From contig NC_010574.1 of the NCBI RefSeq assembly GCF_000165395.2, positions 310,001-374,000 of the forward strand: 64,000 nucleotides of DNA. Reading direction: 5' to 3'. Position numbers and translations under genes: made by a program. Under the pieces are notes generated by a model that saw only the letters and a list, made by a program, of their open reading frames with translations, was not told the DNA's origin and made no database searches. Each line of letters opens with the position of its first letter. The stretch's first letter is position 1. Shown in pieces: positions 23,107 to 33,739 of this stretch. Source of the stretch: Babesia bovis T2Bo. Its lineage: Eukaryota; Apicomplexa; Aconoidasida; Piroplasmida; Babesiidae.

Positions 23107-24470
23107 TTATCCATCTATATGAGTTACTCGGCATGCGCGAATACCAGATGCAGCTATTTTGAAATCTAGCGGGATTGAAGGTGGTCCATTGCAATTAAAT
23201 AAAATACGTAAAAACCGTCTAGTGGAGGATGAACTTCCTGTTTATATTTTCCATATCCACTCACGTATCACTTACTAATCGCCTCTATTAGTATTCTGCA
23301 GTTAATAGCCTGCGACCAAAGATCGCCGAGTGCGGGTGTCACCTGTACTCATTGTTCACTCAAGCTATAAACTAACCAATGTATGTGTCATTCCGGTTCC
23401 CGCAGAAGCATCTAGATTCCCAGCAATCGCCTACGGGCTATATAGCATGGATCACTGTAAACGTTACCTCATTTATAAGAAGTATCAAAGCATTCTTCTG
23501 GTGGGCTAGACGCTTCAGAATAGATGCAACATTGAGCAGTGTGTTCATACTGGCGTTATCGGCACTGAAAACATTTTTTCTCAATAACATATATAACTAC
23601 TCTTTATCTTCCATGCAATCTCCGAATAAACATGCGATTGAATCAATTACAATAAGCCGAATCTGAAAATGTTGTAATCCGAAGATTAGATTCACTAATA
23701 GCTAAGACACATACGTGATAAGATGCGCCGACATCAGCGTGTAGGTTCCTTAATTCTTCAAGGAAAAGCTACAAAACGATTATATCAGTCAAATCATGTT
23801 TTACCGTGGGTTCAGACGGTCTATAAATACGAAGATGCTTCGCTATTTCTCTAGGACCCAATGGAGCTCCTTTGAAACGGCTATTCTTAGACTTTCGTTT
23901 GTGTTCTATATGTTTTGGGTGATTTTTTACACTGTTTCTATACCTATTATGTCACAAAAACGTTGCATTGGGAACGCCCTACTTGTTTGGAAGTAAAGCA
24001 TGACATCATTGGAATCTGCCTCTTGCATTCTTACAAGTTCCTATCACAGAATGAATGCAACCTATGATAAGAGATATGAAATGGACGTCACTATCATTCA
24101 ATGTAAAATAATAGTTATCACACCGTTATTCATTCGGTATAAAAAGCGAAATGCTGGCTTTTAACATCCATAATAAAATATATAATTCCATCTTATTTGT
24201 TTTTCAATGAGAAATGGCAATCAATATAAGGAAGCCAATGTTGTGAATGATTACTAACAAGAACTGGGACGACGGCCAAAGAACAACCAATATCAAATCA
24301 TTGCTTACCTCAGCCACTAAGGTCAGTGCGACCTGCGTTTTTCCAGACCCGGATTCGCCATATATCTCTGTAAGCATACCAAGCAATAAACAGTCGCCTA
24401 AGGCATCGTCTATCTCTGTAATACCAAGTGAAATAGATTCCGTAAATGAAGGTGTTGTATGTGGAGGCAT
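23107..24470 (-). CDS. RAD51 paralog resembling XRCC3, nine exons
   Basis: Exons 24309-24470, 23944-24040, 23805-23869, 23715-23768, 23601-23662, 23468-23564, 23377-23430, 23276-23342 and 23107-23237. They total 789 bp, an exact open frame of 262 residues, with every junction in phase. Walker A is GESGSGKT (38-45). RAFPMQRF follows, where XRCC3 has its DAFP..RL element. Walker B is RLIVIDSIA (~128-136). Then come LILLINE, TPALGDLW and RRFLRILF, matching XRCC3 TPALGxxWA and RTLRVLF, and the C-terminal DFKIAASGI strand. RAD51 paralogs assist RAD51 filaments in homologous recombination. Most introns are 34-38 bp; introns 1 and 2 are 268 and 74 bp. The exon-3 acceptor is the least certain. Confidence 0.72.
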
Positions 24471-24561
24471 AATTTTAACATTTTCAGTGTGTATATCAAT
24501 TGAATCGGACGTTTCAGGAAATGTTGTTGTTTATTAGAGGTAAAATAGGGCGAATAACATA

Positions 24562-24634
24562 GCGGGCATGGTCTAGTGGTTATGACGTCTGCTTTACACG
24601 CAGAAGATCCCGAGTTCGATCCTCGGTGCCCGTA
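24562..24634 (+). tRNA. tRNA-Val, anticodon TAC
   Basis: 73-base cloverleaf. Acceptor arms are GCGGGCA and TGCCCGT with discriminator A. The D arm contains TCTAGTGGTTATGA, the anticodon stem-loop is TCTGC-TTTACAC-GCAGA with anticodon TAC, and the T arm is CCGAG-TTCGATC-CTCGG. No intron. It lies divergently, about 90 bases from the XRCC3-like start. Confidence 0.95.
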
Positions 24635-24686
24635 TTTAGAACGGTTGTCGTATGATATGTTGTTGAGATTGTTAATATGTTTCCAG

Positions 24687-24815
24687 TTACCTCATGTCTG
24701 TTAATTGCATTCGTGAATCCCCAAAAGGGGAAACCTGTTGACACTCCAGCTGGACGCGACGGAGTATGATAGTCTTGATTTTTTCATAAAAGTTTGCCAT
24801 GGCAGCATTTTCCAT
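24687..24815 (-). CDS. Small ORF of 42 codons, unknown
   Basis: Minus-strand open frame from an ATG at 24815 to TAA at 24687-24689. Composition looks protein-like (NFYEKIKTIILRRVQLE, basic amphipathic helix; SPFGDSRMQL). The frame stays open about 60 bases further upstream without a start. It could be a small independent protein or the last exon of the helical gene just upstream, but I could not join it in phase to that gene. No family recognised. Confidence 0.3.
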   Translation of the reverse strand: MENAAMANFYEKIKTIILRRVQLECQQVSPFGDSRMQLTDMR

Positions 24816-24935
24816 ACTCCAGTTTAAATATTCTGATACATATATATGTTGAAGATGTGTAACCAACGCAGCAATAACAAATGGACGTCAAACGGTAGTG
24901 ATGTGTCGTTGACAGCAGAATCACAACAAGTCTGT

Positions 24936-26050
24936 TTATTTTGTATCATACAGTAGATGTTTCCATACCATTAGGGCAACTTCTAAAGGATTCTGCTCAG
25001 TGCAAAGTAAAGATTCCATGCACAACCTATATGTAATATGCGTTGATCCCATTTGCCTATGGATAATGTAGATAAATGATTTCTCCACTTACCAGTTGTT
25101 GCGTATAAGCTCAAAAACGTTAATAACGTTCATATAGTCTTTGCGGATAACAAACGCACTCATGAGGATATGAGCCAAGTCGGTATCTGGAGGTTTCGGC
25201 AGCCAGTCCTTCGTACCGCCCACCAACTATCGTAAAATGAGGTCGACAATTATAGTAAACATGAATATAGAATTATCAAATAAATGGAATGAAGTATCCA
25301 TAAGATATTATGTATAGCATTATGAGATAACGAAAGCACAGCAACCATCAGAGTATATTCCTCACCTTCAATGACTCGTCGAGTTCACCGCAACGCAACG
25401 CAAAAACGAAAAACTTATTGACTCCTTCCGGAGTTAGCTGACGACCAAAATTATAAAAATGGTTAGTTGCTATGACACCCAAACTGTATGACTCTCGGTT
25501 TTTGCAGCTGCATATATTAAGGACATGTTAGCCGTAGAAACAATAATGCTATAGGCAGGACAAAGTTGCCCTATATATACACTGTCATTCACACTGTTAT
25601 GTTTCAATTATCAACCATATTGTCATTTTAAAATACTCAAATAGAGCTGGAAAGTTAAATAATGAAGACTTATTATTTTCATTAGACACTTACAGCTGCC
25701 ATATAGAATATAGGTGCTTGATATGCACACGTAAAAGCAAGTTCCGGCGTCCTAGATCCTCTACCTTATCAACATATTGCGATAGCATCCCGATATTACT
25801 TAACCTGAAGCTCCATGTGATTCCATAGGCTTGTATTACCTCGAGAGCGATCTAAAGAACGCCATTTAATTTTATCATACATTATTTGAAGTTCATAGTA
25901 GATAATTTTCATCCGATACTGAAGAATTCATCATAACACCGCACAACGTCATACTTCGCGAGGTCGTACACACTATCTAAAGTTCAGCGGTTTTGTTTAA
26001 TATATAATAATATGTTGTTCACTATGTTTGTGAATGCGAATGTGTGTCAT
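24936..26050 (-). CDS. Hypothetical helical protein, seven short exons
   Basis: Exons 26023-26050, 25920-25976, 25805-25851, 25694-25764, 25366-25507, 25093-25226 and 24936-25056; total exactly 600 bp, 199 residues. The product is all-helical in appearance, with pairs such as VNKFFVFALRCGELDESLK (residues ~112-130), DTDLAHILMSAFVIRKDY and THITYRLCMESLLC, recalling PPR/TPR-type mitochondrial proteins, but no repeat is clear enough to name. The start at 26050 gives MTHIRIHKH. The first three junctions are the least certain: the exon 2-3 intron uses GTATCG. An alternative last splice at 24967-24931 would extend the protein in another frame. Confidence 0.5.
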
Positions 26051-26135
26051 TTTGACGTTGAATTGGTGAGTAGTATATATTGTAAACAGGATCAACCCTT
26101 AGCATGATACAGAACGTTGGTCTTCGCGAATCTTT

Positions 26136-27981
26136 TCATTCCTTGAAGAGGCATCCTAAGACTCCAGCATAACCACCAAATATAGGACGCAGAACTTCCA
26201 CGGATTCTTCACCATATATGGAGAACATGTACGCAAATGCCGACACTAGTGCAACCATAGTCATCGAATAATTCATCGTGTATGATCCAGTGAAAATGAT
26301 GCGCCTCAGACCATATTGCTTTGCAACCAAAAAAGCTACTTGGCCAATGCTATGGGCAACCATATCACTAATGCTTCTTATGGAATCTTCTTGTCTAATA
26401 CCATTTTGTCATACGATGCTAAGACTCACCTAGCATGACCATCCCAAAAACCAAAACTGCAAGTAATTGGGGAACGTCACTTTGTTTCTTACCTAGCCTT
26501 AAGTCCGCAAGTGGGTAAAGCGGTTGTATTCATTTCCGGGAAGAATGTATCTAGACAGTTGGTACCTGATCATGTTTTCCCTTAAATATATTACCAACCT
26601 TTCGCATATGAGGATGTGAAACGTTCAAAACCATGAAAACCAAGGAGCAGCGCCATTAATCCGTGCATAGTGCCTCCACCGATACTCGTTCCAGTAACCC
26701 GTTCGTACATTCCCTTTGCAGTAACCTGAAAATAATGTAACATTCGCAAATACTCAAATAATTAATATTTGAAACTGTATGGAATATAATGTCTAGCCCA
26801 TACCTTAAGGAAAGATATACCGCTTCCGATATTTACTATTAAGTAAGGATACTCTGGATCCTGTATAATATTGACTCCAGATACCTAGTAAGTTACCACA
26901 GATAAAAACTCGGTCTGCCCTGTTTTTAAATTGTATCGAATAAAACCAGAGTTTAAGAAATGTAAAATATCAGTACCATATACAACAGATGGCATTTCTT
27001 CAACAGCATGAAACTTAGAGTCACTTAATAATTCCTTGAAGACATTAAAATATTTAAGAGCTCCTCCTCCAGTGGCATGAACCTGAGTACCCCGATTGAT
27101 AATTTGCTTATCTGTTCCAGCCATTATGTATATATATAATTAGCTTACCAATCAAGGATTGAATTACCTCACGTAATGAATCCACCGGAACGCGGTGCAA
27201 TCCAATCGCAGTAGAGGCGTTGAAACGAATGAGATTGGGGACCAGTATTTTTAAATTTCGGTCTATGTTACAATGGCATAATATGTCTATTCTATAATGA
27301 ACTTCCAACAGGTTAAAAACATCGTACATGTATTGGTGTATCCAATACAGGTTGTGCGCAATGGAAGTATAATCTGCCTCCTGGAAATAAGCTATTTTAA
27401 TCAGCGTTCCACCGAGGTCAAAAGCAATTCTATCCAACGAACTAGAGCTGCTGATGGAGCCATGTACTCCTTTCGAAAAAGTAGAATCATTTCGTATGGA
27501 AAACGCATTTTCATGCAACACCTTTTCTGCATCACCTACTGAAACGCCTATTTGATGTGAAATGGTAGCTTTCAGATCACAAGAGGTGATTGTTAATTCT
27601 TCGATTAGACGCAATACCTCGCCTGTGAAAATAACATCTCGTGGTGATTTAACGTCATGTTTCATGAAAGGTGATACAGCTGTTGTAGAAGACGGTGTTA
27701 AATGTAATCGTCCTATTATGTTTTCCGAAAAGATGTCAAGCGAATGTGCAACGTTCAGGGAGCTTTCCGTTAATTGCCGTATATCATCCTTCACCGTTGC
27801 GGATTCTAATAGTGATTTTAAAATATGTTGTTGACGCTTGATGTCATGACAAATTTTTGTTTGCATCTTATAGATTTGTAATACATCTATGCATTGAAAT
27901 GTGTTATCCGTCGTCTTCAACTTTACCAACTGCCTGGTCACTGTCTACACACCAAGGTCCCAACTAACTATACGAATTCAT
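26136..27981 (-). CDS. Eukaryotic-type pantothenate kinase
   Basis: Eight exons: 27974-27981, 27149-27933, 26897-27111, 26804-26860, 26599-26725, 26493-26565, 26430-26456 and 26136-26394; total 1551 bp, 516 residues. The first exon is only 8 bases but is in phase. The PanK domain starts near residue 160 with the P-loop FDLGGTLIKI, then HATGGGALKYF, PYLIVNIGSGIS, RVTGTSIGGGTMHGL, the ASFGFWD segment and RRIIFTGSY..GVLGCL at the end, in family order. It phosphorylates pantothenate, the first step of CoA synthesis. The ~160-residue N-terminal extension has no known domain. The very small exon 7 (27 bases) is well supported by both flanking splice signals. Confidence 0.85.
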
Positions 27982-28375
27982 GGGTATTTGATTTGTTATT
28001 TAATACCGTAATGGCATATTCTCTGCGTTCAATGGAGAATAGTTAATGTTAATCTGTGATTTCGGCCGTAGTATACTTCTTTACGGTTTGCCTTGTCTAA
28101 AATTCCGATGGCTAAACGATCTATTTATGTGTCATATAATTCAACATAAAATATACACACATGGGACACCAAGAAGGTCGTTAGCAATATACTACATTCA
28201 TTTATAATGTTTAAAGCTCAATTCAGTTGGTCGCTAACGATTTTCAGAATCCACGAACTTTGACTCACATATTTTATGACCTGATAATTTTTGTATGGGT
28301 AAGAAACGTTTCGTCACTTGTTAAGTCACATGCTGTTAATACGGTGGTACAATGTGACTTGGGTTCTTAAAACAG
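27982..28375. other. Intergenic upstream of pantothenate kinase
   Basis: 394 bases; AT-rich, stop codons in all frames, no exon or RNA seen. It lies between the 3' end of the 408-residue membrane protein gene and the pantothenate kinase start. Confidence 0.6.
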
Positions 28376-29602
28376 CTATTTCAAGGGTTTATTCAGGTCC
28401 ACATGCTTTGAAGTGTATATGTTATCTTTTTTCGTGTATAAGACAGCTTTGCCCTTTCCAACATTGTTAACATCCTCGTATAACACTAATACGCGATCAG
28501 AAGCACTATTGTCTTTGGGGATTGTTTTACCACCCAAGGTAACATCTCCCAGAATATACCACCAGTCACCAAAAATGATGTGATAATTCGAACCATCAAC
28601 TTCCGCCATGTGGTAGAAAATACCTTGAGGTGGATCTTGGTCTGTCTGGAAAGATACTTCTACCCGATTGGGTAGTGTAATGCGATTAATATTGAACAGA
28701 TCCACGTTGGCTTTTACATGGATATGATGTTCCGAAAAGAGTTCCGCTAATCCATTACTTCCAATATAAACAGTTTTCCAGTTGCTATTATGTATATAGT
28801 ATATGTTGTCCACAAATTTATCCGAAACCAAGGCACGAAGCGTCACTTTTGCAATTTGGAGACCAGGGAGTTCAATCAGCCGCAAACTAAATGAATCTCC
28901 CGGGTCGACGAAAATTTTTGGTATTCCGGCAATGTTAATAGTTATTTGGTGCACACCCAGCGCAACCCTTACGTCATGTACGATCTTTCCGGTAGAGTCA
29001 ACAAAGCTTGTTTGGAAGACATTATCTATATCCTTGTGGAACAACTCATATAGATCTACCACAATATCGGTATTTCGTGAACTATTGTGCGGTATGAGGT
29101 ATATAGAACTGTCGAATTTTTTGTACTCGCCGGGGTTTGAGTCAGATTGCATATATTTTCCAACTATAATAGCTCCCGATAAAAAGTCGAACACATTTAA
29201 TACGCGGGGAGATGTAAGAGGCTTCTTGGTATAATATGCCGCTAAAAATCTATGCTGTGATAGCGGGGTGACGGGGATTACGTTGCTGCCTACAGCTATA
29301 TTTGCGATAAGATGATGTGATAATTTGGTTGACAAATAGACCGCTAGCCCAAATTGATGATCATCCTTTATGTTCACATCAACCAAAAATGGTACAGTGT
29401 GATTGTTTAAATTGATATTTATCCGTTCCAGTCCTCTATTAACACGGAGTCCGGGAAACGGTATGAAGACTAATGAAAGAGCTATTAAAATGGATAAGAA
29501 GGTTACACCATTCAGTATCCAAAAAGTCTTTAACTTGGAAACTAGAAGAGGTTGTATCGGAGGTTGCATTGGCCTATTATCTCTGTCTTCTCTAGATGAC
29601 AT
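28376..29602 (-). CDS. Hypothetical single-pass membrane protein, 408 residues
   Basis: Single exon with an ATG start at 29602. A basic N-terminus (MSSREDRDNRP) precedes one hydrophobic helix near residues 28-50 (FWILNGVTFLSILIALSLVF), so it is probably a type II membrane protein with a large lumenal or outer domain. The remainder is beta-rich with alternating hydrophobic residues, N-glycosylation-like sites (NHT, NSS) and a cluster of aromatic residues near the C-terminus (FGDWWYILGDV). There are almost no cysteines outside the N-terminal region. I do not recognise the family. Apicomplexan secreted or apicoplast-targeted proteins are possible. Confidence 0.8.
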   Translation of the reverse strand: MSSREDRDNRPMQPPIQPLLVSKLKTFWILNGVTFLSILIALSLVFIPFPGLRVNRGLERININLNNHTVPFLVDVNIKDDHQFGLAVYLSTKLSHHLIANIAVGSNVIPVTPLSQHRFLAAYYTKKPLTSPRVLNVFDFLSGAIIVGKYMQSDSNPGEYKKFDSSIYLIPHNSSRNTDIVVDLYELFHKDIDNVFQTSFVDSTGKIVHDVRVALGVHQITINIAGIPKIFVDPGDSFSLRLIELPGLQIAKVTLRALVSDKFVDNIYYIHNSNWKTVYIGSNGLAELFSEHHIHVKANVDLFNINRITLPNRVEVSFQTDQDPPQGIFYHMAEVDGSNYHIIFGDWWYILGDVTLGGKTIPKDNSASDRVLVLYEDVNNVGKGKAVLYTKKDNIYTSKHVDLNKPLK

Positions 29603-30458
29603 CCTGCTTGGTCAGAGAATTGATAATGTGAAGATTAAACCCGTTATCATACATCTGCATTATTCGATTAAATGATGCATAAAACACACTGATTTATTAA
29701 AAGAAGCATTCTTCCCTGTAAATGGGTAACGTAAGAAATCACATGTGAATGGCACAAGAGAAACAATTTTTTCCGTCGTGTTAAGTGCGTAATTTTTACG
29801 AATGAAATCGCTCTTTAACCTTATAAATATTACGTTACCTCTTCGTCGGCGAATGTATATGTAAAATCAGTATTTGTGTATAATTAAGGTGTGTATTTGA
29901 CATGCTTATCGTGAAAATAATAATTGACAAAGAGGGAAGTATAGAAATAGTCCCTCAGTTACGTGTATATGTTTCTAGTAAGCAACAGCACTTACTACTT
30001 TAAACAGCCATAGCATCCTACAACCCTCACTGGTAATAGGTCTTAGACTCATCGTACTCCTACCTTCCACTATGATGCCCATAATAAGAACACGGCGTCG
30101 TAGCCTAACATAGCCACGTTTTACTTTGAAGTATATGGCGCTTTACAGCATTGAAGGTTGTGGACAAAATAAACATCGTGGCGGCCGCAGTACAGAAGTA
30201 ATGTCTCCCAATAAATTTGATCACCCTGTAAATTGATCAAATACTGTTATATTTCATTGATGTTTGTATAATATCTTCTGTGAATTCTTCTGTCAACTAA
30301 AATAATCATGAATTGTACACATAAAATTCCTGACTTTTCCAGTGAACAAGTCAATCTCCTTTTTACCTTGGTTTCGTGCCGAATCTCAACCACGCTTCTG
30401 AAAACTATAGCAATATGTGTGTACTATAAAATGCTTCATTTTGCAGTTACCAGTATCG
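29603..30458. other. Intergenic region, nothing recognised
   Basis: 856 bases of AT-rich DNA between two minus-strand membrane-protein genes. Open frames are short and lack splice-like ends. A NotI-like GCGGCCGC cluster at about 30180-30188 is the only notable base-composition feature. Confidence 0.6.
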
Positions 30459-31085
30459 TTATGTAACTGAAATCGCGGTAGAAGCACTACCCGGTTCGTC
30501 TTTGAGAGCCTTCTTAGCGTTTTTGTGGAATAAGCCACTTATGAAACCTTTAACAAGCGTAGGATTGGTTGTATACATAATAAATCCTATTAGAATCAAT
30601 CCGACTATAACGATACCAATAGTAACGTAGTTCGTTGTTGATGTCTCACCACAGATGAAACTGTTTATGATAACACCTACGATAGTCAAAATACCAAATG
30701 CTAAAAGTACGCATCCAATAATCATTAATATGTCATTTATGTCATTTTCTCTCTCCTCTAAGTAGGCAAATTGCGAAGGCATAAAAATACCCTTTATTGA
30801 ATCCCAGGAACGGCGTATATGGACATTATTCTGTGCGCCTAGTATAAGGAAAAGTAATACTGGAATCCCTATTAAGAACAAAATGCCAATTGCGATCCAT
30901 CCTACATATTTCGGAGTACTCTCTGCAAAGCCACCCTCTTCTCTACTCGCACATAGGATTGTCAACGCAACCATTAACATAATAAATACAATCCCTAACC
31001 CTATGGTGGCATATATTACTCTCCCTCTGGAAGCGGTTGTTTCAACCAGCTTAGCTGTTGGTTCATTATAAGAAGTTTCCTCCAT
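30459..31085 (-). CDS. Hypothetical four-helix membrane protein
   Basis: Single exon, 208 residues, start MEETSYNE at 31085. There are four hydrophobic helices: ~22-45 (YATIGLGIVFIMLMVALTIL), ~62-83 (WIAIGILFLIGIPVLLFLIL), ~117-142 (ILMIIGCVLLAFGILTIV) and ~150-170 (VTIGIVIVGLILIGFIM). Between helices 2 and 3 is a polar loop (SWDSIKGIFMPSQFAYLEE). The termini are both polar and probably cytosolic. It is the last ordinary gene before the ves locus. Babesia has large multi-transmembrane families near ves loci, but this protein is shorter than those as I know them, and I do not assign it. Confidence 0.75.
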   Translation of the reverse strand: MEETSYNEPTAKLVETTASRGRVIYATIGLGIVFIMLMVALTILCASREEGGFAESTPKYVGWIAIGILFLIGIPVLLFLILGAQNNVHIRRSWDSIKGIFMPSQFAYLEERENDINDILMIIGCVLLAFGILTIVGVIINSFICGETSTTNYVTIGIVIVGLILIGFIMYTTNPTLVKGFISGLFHKNAKKALKDEPGSASTAISVT

Positions 31086-32751
31086 TGTCGCCGCCAGCTA
31101 ACAGAATATACATTACAGTTATTCTAGAACCGTTTAATGAACCCTTGATTTCAAGGGCTCGATATAAACAATAAATCATATATTCACTCAACGGGTACTA
31201 GAACAAGGTAAACCGCTGTGAGTCCGATTTATATTCCAATTCATTCTCATGAGTGTAATCATACCATATTGTCTTTTCTTTTGTTTAGAATTTCCTATGG
31301 GCAGAACGAGATGTGATTTTACATGACTTTGGGAGGAACACACCACATGGCGATTGATGAGGAGGAGATTTTAAGTGCCATTCAGAAGCCGAAGCACGGT
31401 ATTTTGATATGAAATCAAATTGCTTTATCTAATTTCATTCATATGTCACGGCAAATTACTTAATTTAGATACGGTATATCAATTGTGCGTTGATATACTT
31501 TTAGGTCATCAATCACTCAAGATATGTTAGATGAGTCGGCCTATGCTTCAGTGTGAATTGATAAGCTATCATTCGTATGTTAGTCTTTTGGATGTTTGAG
31601 ATTCAACAGTCCATTAGGGCATGATTTAAGGCAATAGGCCTTGGCATATGAATTCCACAGTTCACGATCATACACTGCTTGCCTTATACATCTGCATTTA
31701 CAATAATGTTGTGGAATTGTAGTAGCTCGGAGTATGCGTATCAACAAATGGAAATATTCATATACCTCAATTTAAATATTCATTGTGAGAAAACATGGTA
31801 TGGGCAAGCTCGATATGGCAAACGGTGTCATATTGGCAGTGAGTGTACCATATATGACACCTATAGTGCTCTATGGCGTAATGTACTAATTTATGGACAC
31901 CCAATGACAATGTACTCTGGATACACCACAGGTATCATTGCCTAGTGGTCTGTAGCCATAAGGTATGGTGATAGTTACTAGCAATATGTTGGTCACTTGG
32001 TCTTTCATGGTCACTATATGACCTAATGTAGTCACTATACTCTATATAACGTCACTGCCATCCTATGGAATCCACTGGGTAAATTTGAATGTGTGGTACC
32101 ACGGAAGCGTGCCCAGTAGCTGCTCAGTGGACCAACTCCAGCCTTCCATATATATCCCAGTTACTCTATATTAGCACTGCTCACTGGAACATATATACTC
32201 AAATGTCTACGGTTTAAATGGGTAATTCGGGCATGAAGAGGATGACTATTTTAAGATCACTGCCCGCAAATCACCGCTTTTGCTCGATTATATATTGTAT
32301 GTGCTATCAGTGTAGACAATTTAGCACTGTGACTGCATTCTACACTATGTCACCCTCTAGAGTACGTAAAGCTTTACCCAGTACACGTGACTACCCATAC
32401 TGGCCCTGGCATCTTCCTATGAATGATCCTGCGCAACACTGTTTGGACCTTACACCACCAGGATTGCTGTGCCTGCTAGGTCATCGTGAGTCTTGTAGTT
32501 ATATCTACTACTAGAGGTTATGTGCACTACAATTGACTATTATTACACCCATTAGTCTAATGGTTACATCATGTGTTCTAAACGGCACAATATGTAATGC
32601 AAAGGTGCCCATGTTCACCATGGCAACCTGGGTCTCATGTACTACATGATACATGATTGCCATCAGATGGTACTCCACAGCGACTCTATTGCTATACTAC
32701 AGCAATCTATGATATTAATTAATCACTGTACTATCCAGTACTACTACATTA
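31086..32751. other. Left border of the ves locus
   Basis: 1.67 kb. The left part is ordinary AT-rich intergenic DNA. From ~31.6 kb the texture changes to ves-type flanking DNA, rich in TATGG, ACTAT and CACTG words. A coding-like start at 31347 reads MAIDEEEILSAIQKPKH then meets a GTATTT donor-like site, but I found no continuation. No complete gene called. Confidence 0.45.
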
Positions 32752-33117
32752 CTACCCAGTACCCCAACCCTTGGCTCCAGTTGATACCGCCTTTCTTAGT
32801 GTGCTATCACCATTGGCCGGCAAACCTAACATCCAATTCAAGACGTGTTTGGATGTATTTGCATCCACCTTTGACCCATCAGCATTTACCACCACCTTAT
32901 CGTTTTTCTCCTTTTTAACCTCCACTTCATCACTAGTAGTACCTTCCACTACCACTACTTCCTCAGTATCATTGTCTCCAGTCACCTTCTCTGCCATGGC
33001 CCATGTAGTACCGTGGTAGTGGCCAGTCACTGGGCTCAGTGAGTCCAGTTTAGTATGGGTCCAGTCCACTGGGACGAAGGCTGCCAAGAGGAGGTACCCT
33101 ATGGTAGTGACTAACAT
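32752..33117 (-). CDS. Small putative secreted/membrane ORF at ves locus
   Basis: 121 codons from an ATG at 33117. The first 20 residues are a hydrophobic signal or anchor (MLVTTIGYLLLAAFVPVD). The next residues, PVDWTHTKLDS, resemble the PLDWTHMRSH that follows the VESA1 transmembrane helix. The rest is charged: a valine/glutamate run (EEVVVVEG) and a lysine-rich part (VEVKKEKNDK), then a basic C-terminus. No cysteines. It is either a small secreted protein of the locus or a decayed VESA1 tail. It follows the truncated ves1-beta fragment on the same strand, but I found no splice junction linking them. Confidence 0.45.
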   Translation of the reverse strand: MLVTTIGYLLLAAFVPVDWTHTKLDSLSPVTGHYHGTTWAMAEKVTGDNDTEEVVVVEGTTSDEVEVKKEKNDKVVVNADGSKVDANTSKHVLNWMLGLPANGDSTLRKAVSTGAKGWGTG

Positions 33118-33739
33118 TTTGTAGAGCACTTGAATTGACTGCGTTTAGCTGATGATTTACTGATGTTGCTGTTGAGCTTTTGACTAGCTAATTGACTGAG
33201 TGATGTTGCTCTAGACCACTTGACTGGCTAATTGACCGCGGTTGCCTGGTTAATGTGACTATTGGCAAGCCCTAATAGTACAATGGTGGATTTTGCTTAT
33301 TACGTTAGATAGAGTGGTGGTAAAGTGGTGGGGTAGCAGCCAAGAAGCACCCCTTCTGTAGTGTGGTAACGGAGCTGATGTGCTGTCTAGAGTGGTGCCT
33401 GATACGTAATTCATCATTGGTACCAAACGGTACATATGTTACTGTCCAATATAACGTATTATAGTAATCGTATCACCATTAGAATGCTCTCTTCTATTGG
33501 TATTGTGCTGTAATAATAGCCTTCCAATGATCCAATACAGTAATAACCAGCCTTCTATTGATAATATACGATATTTAAAAATCACCTATATATATATATA
33601 TATATATATCATTTTGTTAGATTTGTTATCCTGCTGCAGCACTACAGTAGAGTTATTCTGTATTCTACATTATATATGCTAGCCATTTGATGACTGTATA
33701 GCGCCCAAGGCGCCCTTATAGCACTAGGGTGGGACGTAC
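33118..33739. other. Ves-type intergenic DNA
   Basis: 622 bases with no coding exon. Contains a TA-dinucleotide run (33588-33609) and a degenerate copy (33701-33714) of the GCGCC/GGCGC element. Confidence 0.55.
33588..33609. repeat. TA dinucleotide repeat
   Basis: About 11 consecutive TA units in ves intergenic DNA. It is a simple-sequence run, probably length-variable. Confidence 0.9.

Noticed and set aside
23379..23996. Plus-strand ORFs at 23379-23666 and 23796-23996 as small membrane proteins
   Set aside because: They lie opposite well-supported exons of the RAD51 paralog; the minus-strand splice model carries known motifs and they carry none.
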